Below are positions 1 through 11,021 of a stretch of 64,000 nt of DNA, in pieces. Every line of letters begins with the position of its first letter. Position 1 is the stretch's first letter. The DNA is from Prionace glauca (taxonomy: Eukaryota > Chordata > Chondrichthyes > Carcharhiniformes > Carcharhinidae): positions 8,429,432 through 8,493,431 of the forward strand of contig CM075760.1 in the NCBI GenBank assembly GCA_037974335.1, read 5' to 3'. Under the pieces are notes generated by a model. The model ran no database searches, was not told the DNA's origin, and saw only the letters and a list, made by a program, of their open reading frames with translations. A program made the position numbers and the translations under genes.

Positions 1-232
1 GTGGTGAATCTCTGGAATTCTCTGCCCGTTGAAGTGGTGGAGGCTACCTCGCTAAATATATTTAAGTCACGGGTAGATAGGTTTCTGATAGACAAGGGAA
101 TTAAGGGTTATGGGGAGAAAGTGGGAAAGTGGAACTGATCCACTTCAGATCAGCCATGATCTTATTGAATGGCGGGGCAGGCTCGAAGGGCTAGATGGCC
201 TACTCCTGCTCCTATTTCTTATGTTCTTATGA
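1..232 (+). mobile_element. CR1-like LINE, 3' end
   Basis: The plus strand encodes the last part of a CR1-type ORF2 (VVNLWNSLPVEVVEATS..., stop at 136-138). A short 3' UTR follows (GATCTTATTGAATGGCGGGG...), then the repeated TTCTTATG tail typical of CR1 3' ends. The copy is cut by the window edge, so its 5' extent is unknown. The same 3' module recurs about a dozen times in the window, mostly on the minus strand. Confidence 0.85.
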
Positions 233-1130
233 CTGTGGCTATTGTACTGAGATGGGTAGAAAACTGATTGGCAGACAGGAAACAAAGAATCGGATTAAAC
301 GGGTGTTTTTCCAATGGGCAGGCAGTGACTATTTGGATAACTCAGGATCAGTGCTGGGGCCTCAGTTACTCACCTGCCATGGGTCTTGGTTTTTTTTTCC
401 AGTTTATTATGCATCATTTTTAAAATGTTGCTTCCTAATAATCTAATTTAAAACCGTGGATAAACTCAACCCGCTTATGGAAAATCAGTGACTCTCTGAT
501 CAAGAATCTTACTGACTACTGCTTACATTCTGGTCACCGTATTATTTTTTTAAACATCCAGGCGCTGGAGAGGGTGCAGAGAAGATTTTAATGATGAGAT
601 TTTAATGTAGAAGCCAGCTCACCACCACCTTCTGAAGGGCAATCAGGGATTAGCCATAAATGCTGGCAAAGCCAGCAATGCCCACATCCCATAAATAACT
701 TTCAAAATGTGTGTGTGTTTTTATCAGGAAAAGATTGACAGACGAGCTCTGCTTTCTTGAGAAATGAAGGCTGAGGGGTAACCTGAGCAGAGGTCCTCAA
801 AATTATAAAAATGTTTAGACACTGAAATAGTGTTTCCTCTTGAGGGGAAGAGCAAAATGTAAAGTTTATTTATTCGTCACAAGTAAGCTTACATTAACAC
901 TGCAGTGAAGTTACTGGGAAACTGGAGACCATCAATTTAAAACAGTCATTAAGAAATCCAATAGGAAATCCAGGATAAATTTCTCCACACAGAGTGGTGA
1001 GAATATGGAAATCACAACTACAGGGAGTGAAATGAACAATCTAGACGTGTTTCAGGGGAATCTCAACAAATACTTACGAATGATTTATTTCAAAAAGACT
1101 AAAACAATAAAGTGACAGGAGATGATTTGA
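233..1130. other. repeat-rich interval without a gene
   Basis: No supported gene. Bases 607-695 match the 3' end of a second LINE family, also seen at 51.4-51.6 kb (CACCACCTTCTGAAGGGCAA... ending in AATGCCCACATCCC). Bases 862-925 are the reversed tail of a tRNA-headed SINE (TTTATTCGTCACAAGTAAGC...). A short CR1-like piece lies near 540-595. The rest shows nothing recognisable. Confidence 0.6.
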
Positions 1131-1134
1131 AGTG

Positions 1135-1290
1135 TGTGAGATTCTGTGTGTGTGTGTGTGTGAGACTCTGTGTGTGTGTGTGTGTGAGAGACTCTGTGTG
1201 TGTGTGTGTGTGTGTGTGAGAGACTCTGTGTGTGTGTGTGAGACTCTGTGTGTGTGTGTGAGACTCTGTGTGTGTGTGTGCGTGCGTATG
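1135..1290. repeat. (TG)n microsatellite with AGACTCTG interruptions
   Basis: Runs of TG are broken at regular intervals by AGACTCTG, giving a compound repeat. It makes long spurious Cys-Val or His-Thr reading frames on both strands. Confidence 0.95.
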
Positions 1291-1310
1291 TTGCTTTTCA
1301 TTGATGTCAT

Positions 1311-1690
1311 AAGAACATAAGAACATAAGAAATAGGAGCAGGAGTAGGCCATCTGGCCCTTCGAGCCTGCCCCGCCATTCAATAAGATCATGGCTGATCT
1401 GTCGTGACTCAGCTCCACCTTCCCGCCCTCTCCCCATAACCCTTAATCCCTTCTCTTATCAAAAACCCATCAACCCGTTTCTTAAAAATATTTAGTGAGG
1501 CAGCCTCCACCACTTCAACGGGCAGAGAATTCCAGAGATTCACCACCCTTTGAGTGAAGAAGTTCCTCCTCAACTCTGTTCTAAACCGCCCCCCCTTTAT
1601 CTTGAGGCTGTGCCCCCTAGTCCTACTGTCTTTTTTGAGCGGGAACAGTCTCAGAAACCTTCCTCTGTCTGAGCAGACAATCTGCTCCTG
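1311..1690 (-). mobile_element. CR1-like LINE, 5'-truncated 3' end
   Basis: The minus strand encodes ...SRTRGHSLKIKGGRFRTE... and NFFTQRVVNLWNSLPVEVVE, the C-terminus of CR1-type ORF2, ending GYGERAGRWS and a stop. The standard 3' UTR and AAGAACAT (reverse of ATGTTCTT) tail follow. The copy is 5'-truncated near 1690, as is usual for LINE insertions. Confidence 0.85.
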
Positions 1691-2045
1691 AATGATGTGA
1701 ATTGTACAACTCAGAGATTCTCCATTCAGAATGACCATGTGCTGTGTAAAACCTGACATCTCCACAACCAGACTCCACTTCTCCTGGAACAACGTGAAGT
1801 GACTACAATTTTCTAGATTGATTTCTTTGCTCTCAGTATTTTCTCAGTTCATAAACTCCATCATTATCCTTGAACACACCCATGGTCTCCACTTTAAATA
1901 CTTCCCTTTTCTTACCAACATCTAGCAATTGGATTGCTGCAATTACAGGAACCCATTCTGTCAATCTGATTCCCACCTAACACCAACCCATATACCCATC
2001 TGAGTTCCAGATTTTAATGAGATTTCTCAAAACACAGCCAGCCAG

Positions 2046-2330
2046 GCAGCACGGTGGTTAGCATTGCTGCCTCACAGTGCTAGGAACCCGGGTCTGTGTG
2101 GAGTCTGCACATTCTCCCTGTGTATGTGGGTTTACTCCCACACTCCAAAAATGTGCAGATTAGATCGATTGGCCATGCTAAATTGGCTCTTAGTGTCGGG
2201 GATTAGCAGGATAACTAAATGGGTTACGAGGATAGGACTGAATGGGATCATTGTCAGTATAGGCTCAGTGACTCCTTCTGTACTGCACGGATTCAATACT
2301 GTCTGTACTATCATTACATTGGATCCAATA
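2046..2330 (+). mobile_element. tRNA-headed SINE (HE1/V-SINE-like)
   Basis: The element starts GCACGGTGGTTAGCATTGCT with a B-box-like part (AACCCGGGTC). The conserved SINE body follows (GTCTGCACATTCTCCCTGTG, then CCATGCTAAATTGGC). The arrangement matches the tRNA-derived SINEs abundant in sharks. It probably has no function of its own. Confidence 0.8.
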
Positions 2331-2466
2331 CTGTGTTCACTAACACACTACAGCCTGACTCTTGTTATTGGAATAAAAACTGTGTTTGTTAAGCTCAGAG
2401 TAAGTAAATCAAGCCAAACCATGATGAAGGCTCATCCAGCCACGAAACATTGGCTGGAATCTCTCT

Positions 2467-2848
2467 GTAAGTCTCACAACACCAGGTTAAAGTCCAACAG
2501 GTTTATTTGGTGGCACAAGCCACAAGCTTTTGGAGTGCCGACCTTCATCAGGGGAGTGGAAGACCTGTTCGCAAACAAGTCATAAAAAGACACAAACTCA
2601 ATTTACAAAATAATGGTTGGAATGTGAGTTTTTACAGGTAATAAAGTCTTAAAGTACAGACAGTGTGAGTGGAGAGAGGGTTAAACACAGGTTAAAGAGA
2701 CGTGTATTATCTCCAGACAGGACAGTTAGTGAGATTTTGCAAGCCCAGGTGAGTCGTGGGGATTACAGGTAGTGCGGCATGAACCCAAGATCCCAGTTGA
2801 GGCCGTCCTCGTGTGCGGAATTGGCTATTAGTGTCTGCTCAGCCATTC
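2467..2848 (-). mobile_element. Penelope-like element, 3' fragment
   Basis: The order is the same as in the longer copy at 8.4-9.6 kb: a terminal block (ACAACACCAGGTTAAAGTCC, then ACAAGCTTTTGGAG), a block near 2700-2740 and the C-terminal coding edge (ATGAACCCAAGATCCCAGTT). It stops abruptly at about 2848, where unrelated sequence begins. It is a broken fossil. Confidence 0.7.
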
Positions 2849-2889
2849 ACAGAAAAGCTATTCTATTGAATGGCGGGGTATTTACCCAG

Positions 2890-3260
2890 CATCACTCGCG
2901 GCGGTGAATGTCTCCTATCCTAGTCACACTGTAGTAATGCGCAGGCGCAGAACTGCCCCAGTCTGGAGCATGCGCAGTGGCAGTGCTGGACGGAGGAAGC
3001 TGCTGCTTTCTTGTCTCTGCGGCGGGTAAGGTAGCGGCGAGTCCGAGCGATCGGAGGGCGCAGGGAGGTGATCGGAATAGGTTTATAAATACCAAGTAAA
3101 AGCATTGAACCCCGAATCAGAAGGTCCAGGCCAGCCCCGCGGTTGTCCGGAATCACCCCGCTTCCAGCCGTTAGAGACCCCGGTTAAACAGCCGCCATCT
3201 TGAGAGGGAGCCGTGTGCGGAGGTACGCATGCGTGGCCAGCCCTGTCAGCAGGAGGAGAT
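2890..3260. promoter_or_regulatory. GC-rich promoter-like patch with NRF1- and YY1-type motifs
   Basis: CpG content is locally high. NRF1-type sites GCGCAGGCGCAG (about 2939) and GCATGCGCAG (about 2968) are present, and a YY1-type GCCGCCATCTTG lies near 3191. A possible first-exon donor GCGGCGGGTAAGG lies on the plus strand near 3020. No coding exon next to it can be assigned. It may serve a zinc-finger gene or be a relic of a duplicated one. Confidence 0.45.
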
Positions 3261-3397
3261 AATGTTGTTGCTGACAGCAGCAGGAACAATCCTGACTGTG
3301 TCCCCACCCCCAGCAAAACTAGGGAACATTTTCCAGCACTTGATCAATGGCCTCTCCCTGGAGAGGGAGCATGCGGTGTCCGCGGGCGCAGTCGATG

Positions 3398-3640
3398 CCT
3401 TAAGAACATAAGAAATAGGATAGGCTATCTAGCCCTTCGAGCCTGCCCCGCCATTCAATAAGATCATGGCTGATCTGAAGTGGATCAGTTCCACTTTCCC
3501 TCTTTCTCCCCGTAACCCTGAATTCCCTTGTCTGTCAGAAACCTATCTACCCGTGACTTAAATATATTTAGTGAGGTAGCCTCCACCACTTCAATGGGCA
3601 GAGAATTCCCTTGATTCACCACCTTTTGAGTGAGTTCCGC
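3398..3640 (-). mobile_element. CR1-like LINE, short 3' end
   Basis: A reversed AAGAACATAAGAAATAGG tail and 3' UTR are followed (on the minus strand) by codons for NSLPIEVVEATSLNIFKSRV, the end of ORF2. It is 5'-truncated at about 3640 and inserted next to the GC-rich patch. Confidence 0.8.
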
Positions 3641-3884
3641 CTTCCGCGCCCGCTGGACACCGCAGGGGCTGAGGTGCATGACATACCCCGACAATTGCAT
3701 TTTGATTTGATGTGTTTTAAGTTTCTTTTGTACTTTTTGTTTTTGTTCGGGCCGTTCCCCCTTCCTTTTGGGGAGCTGCCCCTTTTACTTTGTCCTAATG
3801 TAATTTGACTTTGTTTATTTGGTTTGGCCTTAAAAGAGTTTGATCCATGGCCTCATGTGCTGTGGTGTTTCAAAATCTACATTG

Positions 3885-4478
3885 AATCCAAGAGTTGGGA
3901 TGTCTTGTTGAAGTTGTACAAGACCACACTTGGAGTACTGTGGAGTTCTGTTCATCCTATTATAGAAAGGATATTATTAAACTAGAAAGAGTGCAGAAAA
4001 GATTTACTAGGATTCCAACGGGACTTGATGGATTGAGTTATAAGGAGAGGCTGGATAGACTGTGACTTTTTTCTCTGGAGTGTAGGAGGCTGAGGGGTGA
4101 TCTTATCGAGGTCTATAAAATAATGAGGGGCACAGATCAGCGAGATAGTCAATATCTTTTCCCAAAGGTAGGGGAGTCTAAAACTAGAGGGCATAGCTTT
4201 AAGGTGAGAGGGGAAATACAAAAGTGTCCAGAAAGGCAATTTTTTCACACAGAGGGTGGTGAGTGTCTGGAACAAGCTGCCAGAGGCAGTAGTAGAGGGG
4301 GGTACAATTTTGTCCATTAAAAAGCATTTAGACAGTTACATAGGAGAGGATGGCTATAGAGGGATATGGGCCAAACGTGGGCAATTGGGATTAATTTAGT
4401 GGTTTAAAAAAAGGGGCTGCACTGAGAAGTTAGATCGAAAGGCCTGTTTCCATGCTGTAAACCTCTATGACTCAATTA
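3885..4478 (+). mobile_element. older CR1-like LINE copy, 3' half of ORF2
   Basis: The plus strand shows a decayed C-terminal CR1 ORF2 (LEYCGVLFI..., KLERVQKRFTRI, RLRGDLIEVYKIMRG-like), then a 3' UTR ending in CTGTAAACCTCTATGACTCA. It belongs to a subfamily with a different 3' end from the AAGAACAT-tailed copies. Several stops and shifts mark it as old. Confidence 0.75.
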
Positions 4479-4904
4479 CATACTTTTTACTTGTTGTGAG
4501 ATTTCCTGCCTCTACCACCTTTCCTCCGTTTCTCTCTCCATGGACTCTGACCAGAATTCTCTGGCCATTCATGCCGGTAGGATTCTGCATTCCTGCCGGC
4601 AGCACACACCTCCGCCCGTGGGTTTTCTGCTGGTGTGGGGTGATGTTAATGTGAATTCCCATGGGGAGCAGTTGATCAGAGAGTCCTGCTGCTAGCAAAC
4701 ATCACATCACTTCCCATCAGCGGGAAACACACTGCTGGGAGGCCGGAGAATCTTACCCACTGTCTGACCTGTGAGTATTTCCAGCATTTTCTGTGTTTAT
4801 TTCAGATATCCCACAGCTGCTCTATTTTGCTATTATTTTATTGGAGGCATTGCTCACAGAACCAACTTTAGAAACACGATTGACTAATTTTTTTAATCCA
4901 CAGA

Positions 4905-5390
4905 TGCTCTGGTCCGCCTTGTTGTCCAACAAGGGGCATACACGCGATGGGTCGTGCGAGGGCTGCTCTTGGATGTTGCTTCGAGAGTTGCCTAGAGCTT
5001 CATGTCGTTAGCGTACACTTAAACTGATGGACAACATGACTGCTCAGTGACTATCACTGTTTGTTGTGCAGATACATGGATTTGGGCCAGTATCTGTGGG
5101 AGTTTGCACATTCTCCCCGTGCTTGGATGGGTTATCTCCGGGAGCTCAGGTTTCCTCCCACACCCCAAAAAACGTGCACTTAGGCTGATTGGCAGTAACA
5201 CATTGTCCCTAAATTAGTCTCCCCTCAATCTGGTTATAATTCCTTTATTGTGGAGTCCAATAGGCGTAGACAAAGGTCGTAGGGAGAAGAGGGCACTCAC
5301 AATGTTAAAATGGTGGCACAGGCTCATTGGGCCGAAGGGCCGGTTTCCCAGGCTGTGTTGTTCTCTGTTCTTTGTAATTATGAAACAAAA
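4905..5390 (+). mobile_element. long SINE-like element (GGTTGTTCTTTGTTCTTT tail)
   Basis: A long 5' part (CAACAAGGGGCATACACGCG...GGGCTGCTCTTGGATGTTGC) leads into the common SINE body (GAGTTTGCACATTCTCCCCG) and a GGGCCGAAGGGCCGGTTTCC end with a TTGTTCT tail. The same composite occurs at 10018-10470 (+), at 52190-52665 (-) and as a shorter piece at 11300-11600 (+). Confidence 0.75.
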
Positions 5391-5642
5391 TGCTAGAAAA
5401 TCTCAACAGGTCAGACAGCATCTGTGGGGATGGAACCAAAGTCTGAAACATTGACTCTGTTCTCTCTCACAGATCAGCTCCTGTGATCCTTGGGTGGAGT
5501 TTGAGGGATTGGAAGATTCTGTTAAGGTCCTGGTTAGTTGTGAGTAAATAAAATCCCTATTCTTCACTTCCTGCCTCTTTCCCTCTCCTCCCATGTATCC
5601 AATAGTCATGTGTAGACCCACCTCCCTTCCCTGAAGGGTGTT

Positions 5643-6392
5643 ACATAAGAACATAAGAAATAGGAGCAGGAGTAGGCCATCTAGCCCTTCGAACCTGCCC
5701 CGCCATTCAATAAGATCATGGCTGATCTGAAGTGGATCAGTTCCACTTTCCCACTTTCTCCCCATAACCCTTAATTCCCTTGTCTATCAGAAACCTATCT
5801 ACCCGTGACTTAAATATATTGAGCGAGGTAGCCTCCACCACTTCAACGGGCAGAGAATTCCAGAGATTCACCACCCTTTGAGTGAAGAAGTTCCTCCTCA
5901 ACTCTCATCTAAACTGTCCCCCCTTATCTTGAGGCTGTGCCCTCTAGTCCTGCTGTCCTTTCTAAGCAGGAAAAATCTCTCTACCTCTACCTCTACCTAT
6001 CCATCCCCTTCATTATCTTATACGTCTCTATAAGATCCCCCCTCATTCTTCTCAACTCCAGCAAATACAGACCCAGTCTATTTAGTCTCTCTTCATAGTC
6101 CAACCCCCTCATCTCCGGTATCAGCCTAGTGAACCTCCTCTGCACTCCCTCCAAGGCCAAAATATCCTTGCGCAAGTGCGGCGACCAAAACTGCACACCG
6201 TACTCCAGCTGCGGCCTCACCAGTGCCCTATACAGTTGCAGCAAGACCTCCCTGCTTTTATATTCTGTCCCCCTCGCTATAAAGGCCAGCATCCCATTTG
6301 CACCTGCAGACTGGGTTTTTGCGACTCATGCACAAGGACCCCCAGGTCCCTCTGCACCGTAGCATGCTGCAGCTTTTCGCCCTTTAAATAGG
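5643..6392 (-). mobile_element. CR1-like LINE, 5'-truncated
   Basis: The minus strand runs from MLAFIARGTEYKSREVLLQL through LVRPQLEYGVQFWSPHLRKD and RRFTRLIPEMRGLDYEERLN to the ORF2 C-terminus, then the standard 3' UTR and AAGAACAT tail at 5643. The reading frame is broken in the C-terminal part (near 5990). The 5' truncation is near 6392. Confidence 0.85.
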
Positions 6393-6594
6393 GGTCAGAG
6401 TAGGTGCAGCCTTGATGGGCCGAACGGCCTTCTTCTGGCCGTTCTATGGGATTCTATGGTTCAACTCACAATTTCAATTCACTCTAAACAATGGGACAGA
6501 CACACACCTCCCATCAACATTGTATATGAATAGACACGTTTCAGTCCTGGATGTGATTAACAGCAACAATAACAGCAGAATCCAACTCACGTAA

Positions 6595-7185
6595 TCACTT
6601 GTGAACTAGCCTGTGTCTCAGCAGGAGGGAGGACCAAGTAAATCTCTGCCCACAAACAGAGCAGATGAATGGCGTCTCCCTGGTGTGCATGCGCTGGTGC
6701 TCCTGTAGGATAGATAACCTGCTGAATCCCTTCCCACATGCAGAGCAGGTGAAAGGTCTCTCTCCAGTGTGAATTCGCTGGTGTATCAGCAGGTTGGCTG
6801 ACTGTGTGAATCTCTTCCCACACTCAAAGCAGATGAATGACTTCTCTCCAGTGTGAACTCGCTGGTGTATCAGTAGGTTGGAGGACTGAGTGAATCTCTT
6901 CCCACACTCAGAGCAAGTAAATGGTCTCTCCCGGGTGTGAACTCGATGGTGTGTTAGCAAGTTGGTTGACTGAGTGAATCCTTTCCCACACTCTGAGCAG
7001 ATGAATGGCCTCTCTCCAGTGTGAACACGCAGGTGTGACTGCAGTGTGGATGACTTGCTAAATCCCTGCCCACACGTGGAACAGGTGAAAGGACTCTCCC
7101 CAGTGTGAACCCGTTGATGAGTTTCCAGGGCAGATGGGCAACGGAATCCCTTCCCACAGTCCCCACATCTCCATCTTTTGTCCAT
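6595..7185 (-). CDS. C2H2 zinc-finger protein, 7 fingers, 196 aa
   Basis: This is a KRAB-less poly-C2H2 protein, most likely a nuclear DNA-binding factor. I choose the ATG at 7185-7183 because it sits in a CACCATGG context and gives [14 protein letters not shown], a common start for fish zinc-finger genes. The open frame continues 38 codons further upstream without domain features. Seven tandem fingers follow (roughly residues 4-196), each C-x2-C-x12-H-x3-H and joined by HTGERPF-type linkers. Two linkers are HTRERPF or HTRETPF and one is HTGEKSF. The protein stops directly after the last finger (RHRLVHK). No effector domain is visible. All seven Cys/His quartets are intact and the frame is open, so the gene looks usable. 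The DNA target cannot be read from the sequence. Upstream 5' exons are not identified. Confidence 0.8.
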   Translation of the reverse strand: MDKRWRCGDCGKGFRCPSALETHQRVHTGESPFTCSTCGQGFSKSSTLQSHLRVHTGERPFICSECGKGFTQSTNLLTHHRVHTRERPFTCSECGKRFTQSSNLLIHQRVHTGEKSFICFECGKRFTQSANLLIHQRIHTGERPFTCSACGKGFSRLSILQEHQRMHTRETPFICSVCGQRFTWSSLLLRHRLVHK

Positions 7186-7484
7186 GGTGCCGGTATCCCT
7201 GTGTCTCTGCAGGTTGAGCCAGTTGGGTTTTTGTAGAGATTGAGCAGTTTTCATGATCACTTTTTCCTCCTGCTGGCCCCACAAATTTACCACATTCATT
7301 CAGCTCACATTCACAGGTTGCTTTTGTGTTTGTGTGAATTCTCTCTCACTCCCTTTTTTTCTTTTTTTAAAATCACAGGATTGAGGAGGAGGGGGATTGA
7401 CAATCGGGAATCTCGAATCAAACATCACACCAGAATCTGAGAATCATCCAGTTTGTCATAACCTGAATATCACAGGACTTCCAA
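7186..7484. other. 5' side of the 7-finger gene
   Basis: The zinc-finger frame stays open to 7299 but shows no domain. A polypyrimidine stretch read on the minus strand would be needed for a splice acceptor; none is convincing. Otherwise nothing is recognised here. Confidence 0.4.
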
Positions 7485-8150
7485 CATAAGGACATAAGAA
7501 CATAAGAACATAAGGAATAGGAGCAGGAGTAGGCCATCTAGCCCTTCGAGCCTGCCCCGCCATTCAATAAGATCATGGCTGATCTGTCGCTGCTCAGTTC
7601 CACCTTCCCGCCCTCTCCCCATAACCCTTAATCCTCTCTCTCATCAAAAATCCATCAACCCGCGTCTTAAAAATATTTAGCGAGGCAGCCTCCACCACTT
7701 AAACGGGCAGAGAATTCCAGAGATTCACCACCCTTTGAGTGAAGAAGTTCCTCCTCAACTCCGTTCTAAACCGCCTCCCCTTTATCTTGAGGCTGTGCCC
7801 CCTAGTCCTACTGTCTATTTTGAGTGGGAAGAGTCTCTCCACCTCTATCCTATCCATCCCATTCATCATCTTATACGTCTCAATGAGATCTCCCCTCATT
7901 CTTCTAAACTCTAACGAGTACAAGCCTAGTTTATTCAGCCTCTCCTCATAGCTCAATCCCCTCAACTCCGGTATCAGCCGAGTAAACCTCCTCTGCACTC
8001 CCTCCAGGGCCAAAATATCCTTGCGCAGGTGCGGCGCCCAAAACTGCACACAGTACTCCAGCTGCGGCCTCACCAATGCCCTATACAGCTGCAGCAAGAC
8101 CTCCCTACTTTTATATTCAATCCCCCTCGCTACTTGCATTTGTGTCGCCA
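7485..8150 (-). mobile_element. CR1-like LINE, 5'-truncated
   Basis: The minus strand carries ARGIEYKSREVLLQLYRALV, LEYCVQFWAPHLRKDILALE and RRNFFTQRVVNLWNSLPV in one frame, then the 3' UTR and an extended ACATAAGAACATAAGAACAT tail. Similarity stops near 8130-8150, and unrelated sequence continues to 8370. Confidence 0.85.
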
Positions 8151-8374
8151 CAGACTTGGTGGCCTGCAGGGCCTGTTCCTGTGCTGTTCTTAATTCAAAT
8201 TCCACTCTGTCCCAATAAGGAATTTGAACCTGGTTCCCCAGAATGAGTTTCTGGATTGATAGTCTATTGATAATACCACTAGATCCACTTAAATCATTAA
8301 ATCACTTAAAACATTAAATCACCACCTCCACTTATTTCATTAATGTGGATGAGAATGTATGTGGATATGCTGGC

Positions 8375-9590
8375 ATTGGACTGGGGTAAACACTGTAAAA
8401 AGTCTGACAACACCAGGTTTTAGTCCAACCGATTTATTTGATAGTAAACACACAAGCTTTCGGGGTTACCCCCTTCGTCAGGTGAATTGAGAGTTCTGGC
8501 CTCAGACAGAGCATATAAAGCACAGACAGTTTAGAGATTGCTGATTAGAATGCGAATCTTTACACCTAACCTGCTATTCAAGTCCTAAAGTGGCTGACAA
8601 TGTGTGTGGAAGGAGCACTGATCACAGGTTGAAGAGATGTGTATTGTCCCCAGACAGTACAGTCAGTGAGGTTTTGCAAACCCAGGCAAGTCACGGGGGT
8701 TACAGATAGTGCGACATGAACCCAAGATCCCTGTTGAGACTGTCCTCATGTGAGCGGAACTTGGCTATCAGTCTCTGTTCAGCGACTCTGCGCTGTCGTG
8801 TGTTGTGAAGGCCGCCTTGGAGAATGCTTACCCGAAGGTCAGAGGCTGAATGCCCGTGACCACTGAAGTGTTCGCCAACAGGAAGGGAACAGTCTTGCCT
8901 GGTGATTGTCGAGCGATGTTCATTCATCCGTTGTCGTAGCGTCTGCATGGTCTCCCCAATGTACCATGCTTCGGGACATCCTTTCCTGAAACGTATCAGG
9001 TAGACAATGTTGGCCGAGTTGCAAGAGTATTTACCATGTACCTGGTGGATGGTATTCTCACGTGTGATGATGTCATCCATGTCGATGATCCGGCATGTCT
9101 TGCAGAGGTTGCTGTGGCAGGGTTGTGTGGTATTGTGGTCACTGTTCTCCTGAGGGCTGGGTAGTTTGCTGCGAACAATGGTCTGTTTGAGGTTGCGTGG
9201 TTGTCTGAAGGCAAGAAGTGGGGGTGTGGGGATAGCCCCGGCGAGATGTTCATCCCCATCAATGACATGCCGAAGACTCCGGAGAAGACGCCGCAGCCTC
9301 TCCGCTCCGGGGAAGCACCGGACGACGAAGGGCACTCCGCCCACCGTGTCCCGCGCCCGTCCTCCGAGGAGATCGGTGCGGTCCCCGGCCGTGGCACATC
9401 GGAACTGCCGATCCACGAGTCGAGCACCACATCCCGCCCCCATGAGGCATCTTTCAGGGTCTGGAGGCGTCTGTCACGATCCTCCTCATCTGAGCAAATC
9501 CTGTGTATACGGAGGGCTTGTCCATAGGGAATGGCTTCTTTAACATGTGTAGGGTGGAAGCTGGAGAAGTGGAGCATTGAGAGATTGTCT
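8375..9590 (-). mobile_element. Penelope-like element, GIY-YIG endonuclease half
   Basis: The minus strand encodes the C-terminal part of a Penelope-like protein. A Cys cluster linker (PCHSNLCKTC) precedes a GIY-YIG endonuclease domain (VYLI...WYIGET, LRQRMNEHR, then E and N in the AEQRLIAKF...SLN segment), ending GFMSHYL near 8702. Past the stop there is a terminal block (ACAACACCAGGTTTTAGTCC and an ACAAGCTTTCGGGG motif). The reverse-transcriptase half is absent. The element is a broken fossil. Smaller pieces of the family lie at 2467-2848, 11728-11945, 16806-16978 and about 29370-29495. Confidence 0.8.
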
Positions 9591-9599
9591 GTGTGCTTG

Positions 9600-9900
9600 C
9601 GGTACAGGATCGTGACAGACACCTTCAGACGCCGAAACATGCCCTCACAATAACAGGATATGGTGCTCGACCCACAGATCGACAGTTCCGATGCGCCACA
9701 GCGCAAAACCACACCGATCTCCCCAGAAGACAAACACAGGACACGGCGGACAGAGCACCCCCCGTCGTCCAGCACCTCCCCGGAGCGGAGAAGCCACAAC
9801 ATCCTCTCCGGAGCCCCCAACATACCACCGATGAAGACAAACATCTCGCCAGGGCCAACCCCACACCCCCACCTCCTGCCCTCAAACAAGATGCAGTTAG
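9600..9900 (+). mobile_element. inverted Penelope-like segment
   Basis: Read on the plus strand, this segment (AGGATCGTGACAGACACCTT...CAGATCGACAGTTCCGATGC...CATCTCGCCAGGGCCAACCC) matches the minus strand of 9195-9490. The two therefore form a diverged inverted repeat with arms of about 290 bp and a centre of about 110 bp. It is a broken fossil of the same family. Confidence 0.75.
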
Positions 9901-10017
9901 ATAGGCACATGAGTGAAACGAGAATGGAGGGATATGGTAGGGGATATTAAATAGGGTTAAACCTCGGGAGACACCGGAAAGGCAGGCTGTAAGATTAATA
10001 TTTTTGTCTTTATTCCA

Positions 10018-10470
10018 CAGGTGGAGGTCCACCTCGTGTCAAACGAGGGGCATTCACATGGCGGGTCGTGCGTGGGCTGCTCTTGGAAGTTCCAGGAGTG
10101 GTCTAGTACTTCATGTCGGTGTGTGTGCTTGATCCTGGACCGGTAGATGGGCGCCGCAACAGCTCAGTGACTAGCACTGCTAGCTGTGCAGGCACATGGA
10201 TTTGGGCCTGTGTCTGTGGGAGTTTGCGCATTCTCCCTGTGGTTGCGTGGGTTTCCTCCGGGCGCTCCGGTTTCCTCTCACACCCCAAAGATGTGCTCTC
10301 AGGCTAATTGGTTTTTACCAAATTGACACTATTTCTTCCCTGAATCTGACTGAGTAGGGTTCCATTCATAGATATGCAGGGTAGAATAGGTACAGGGTGA
10401 TGTGGCGGCGCGGGCTCGTTGGGCCGAAGGGCCTGTTTCCCGTGCTGGGTTGTTCTTTGTTCTTTAAGAT
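10018..10470 (+). mobile_element. long SINE-like element
   Basis: Same composite as 4905-5390: a 5' part with GGGGCATTCACATGGCGGGT and CTCTTGGAAGTTCCAGGAGT, then the SINE body (GTTTGCGCATTCTCCCTGTG) and a GGGCCGAAGGGCCTGTTTCC end with a TTGTTCTTTGTTCTTT tail. Confidence 0.75.
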
Positions 10471-10479
10471 TGTGAACGT

Positions 10480-10765
10480 AGCCCAATCCATCACACAAAC
10501 CAGCCTCCCATTCATTGACATTGTCTACACTTCCTGCTGCCTTGGAAAAGCAGCCAGCATAATCATGCACCCTGGACTTACTCTCTTCCACCTCCTTTCA
10601 TCGGGAAAAAGGTACAAAAGTCTAAGGTCATGCACCAACCAACTCAAGAACAGCTTCTTCCCTGCTGCCATCGGACTTTTGAATAGACCTACCTCTCAGT
10701 AAGTTGACCTTTCTCTACACCCTAGCTGCGACTGTAACACTACATTCTGCACCCTCTCCTCTCCT
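10480..10765 (+). mobile_element. LINE 3' end (L2/CR1-superfamily-like)
   Basis: The plus strand encodes SGKRYKSLRSCTNQLKNSFF and PAAIGLLN, the usual C-terminus of an L2/CR1-superfamily ORF2, followed by CTACACCCTAGCTGCGACTG. The same 3' end is nested in the VH pseudogene at about 47286-47588. Confidence 0.65.
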
Positions 10766-10782
10766 TCTCGAGGAAGGGGAAC

Positions 10783-11020
10783 TTTCAGGTGCTGGTGTTC
10801 ACCATGTGTCGCTGCCCCTTGACCTTCCAGGAGGTAAAAGCGGCGGGTTTGGAAGGTGCTGCTGAAGGAGCCTCGGCGAGTCGTTGCGCTGCATCTTGTA
10901 GATGGTACACACACACTGCTACCACCGTGCGTGGGTAGTGGAGGGAGTGAAAGTTTGTGGATGAGATGCCCATCAATGCGGGTCTGCTTCGTCCTGGACG
11001 GTGTCCAGCTTCTTGACTGT
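10783..11020 (-). mobile_element. second LINE family, internal fragment
   Basis: The minus strand (GTCAAGAAGCTGGACACCGT..., ATCTACAAGATGCAGCGCAA, AAGTTCCCC near the end) corresponds to the C-terminal ORF region of the LINE family seen at 50.9-51.6 and 57.5-58.6 kb. It is decayed. Confidence 0.6.
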
Positions 11021-11021
11021 T

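Noticed and set aside
8375-9590. A host GIY-YIG nuclease gene
   Set aside because: The Cys linker plus GIY-YIG order and the repeated terminal blocks elsewhere in the window are those of Penelope-like elements.
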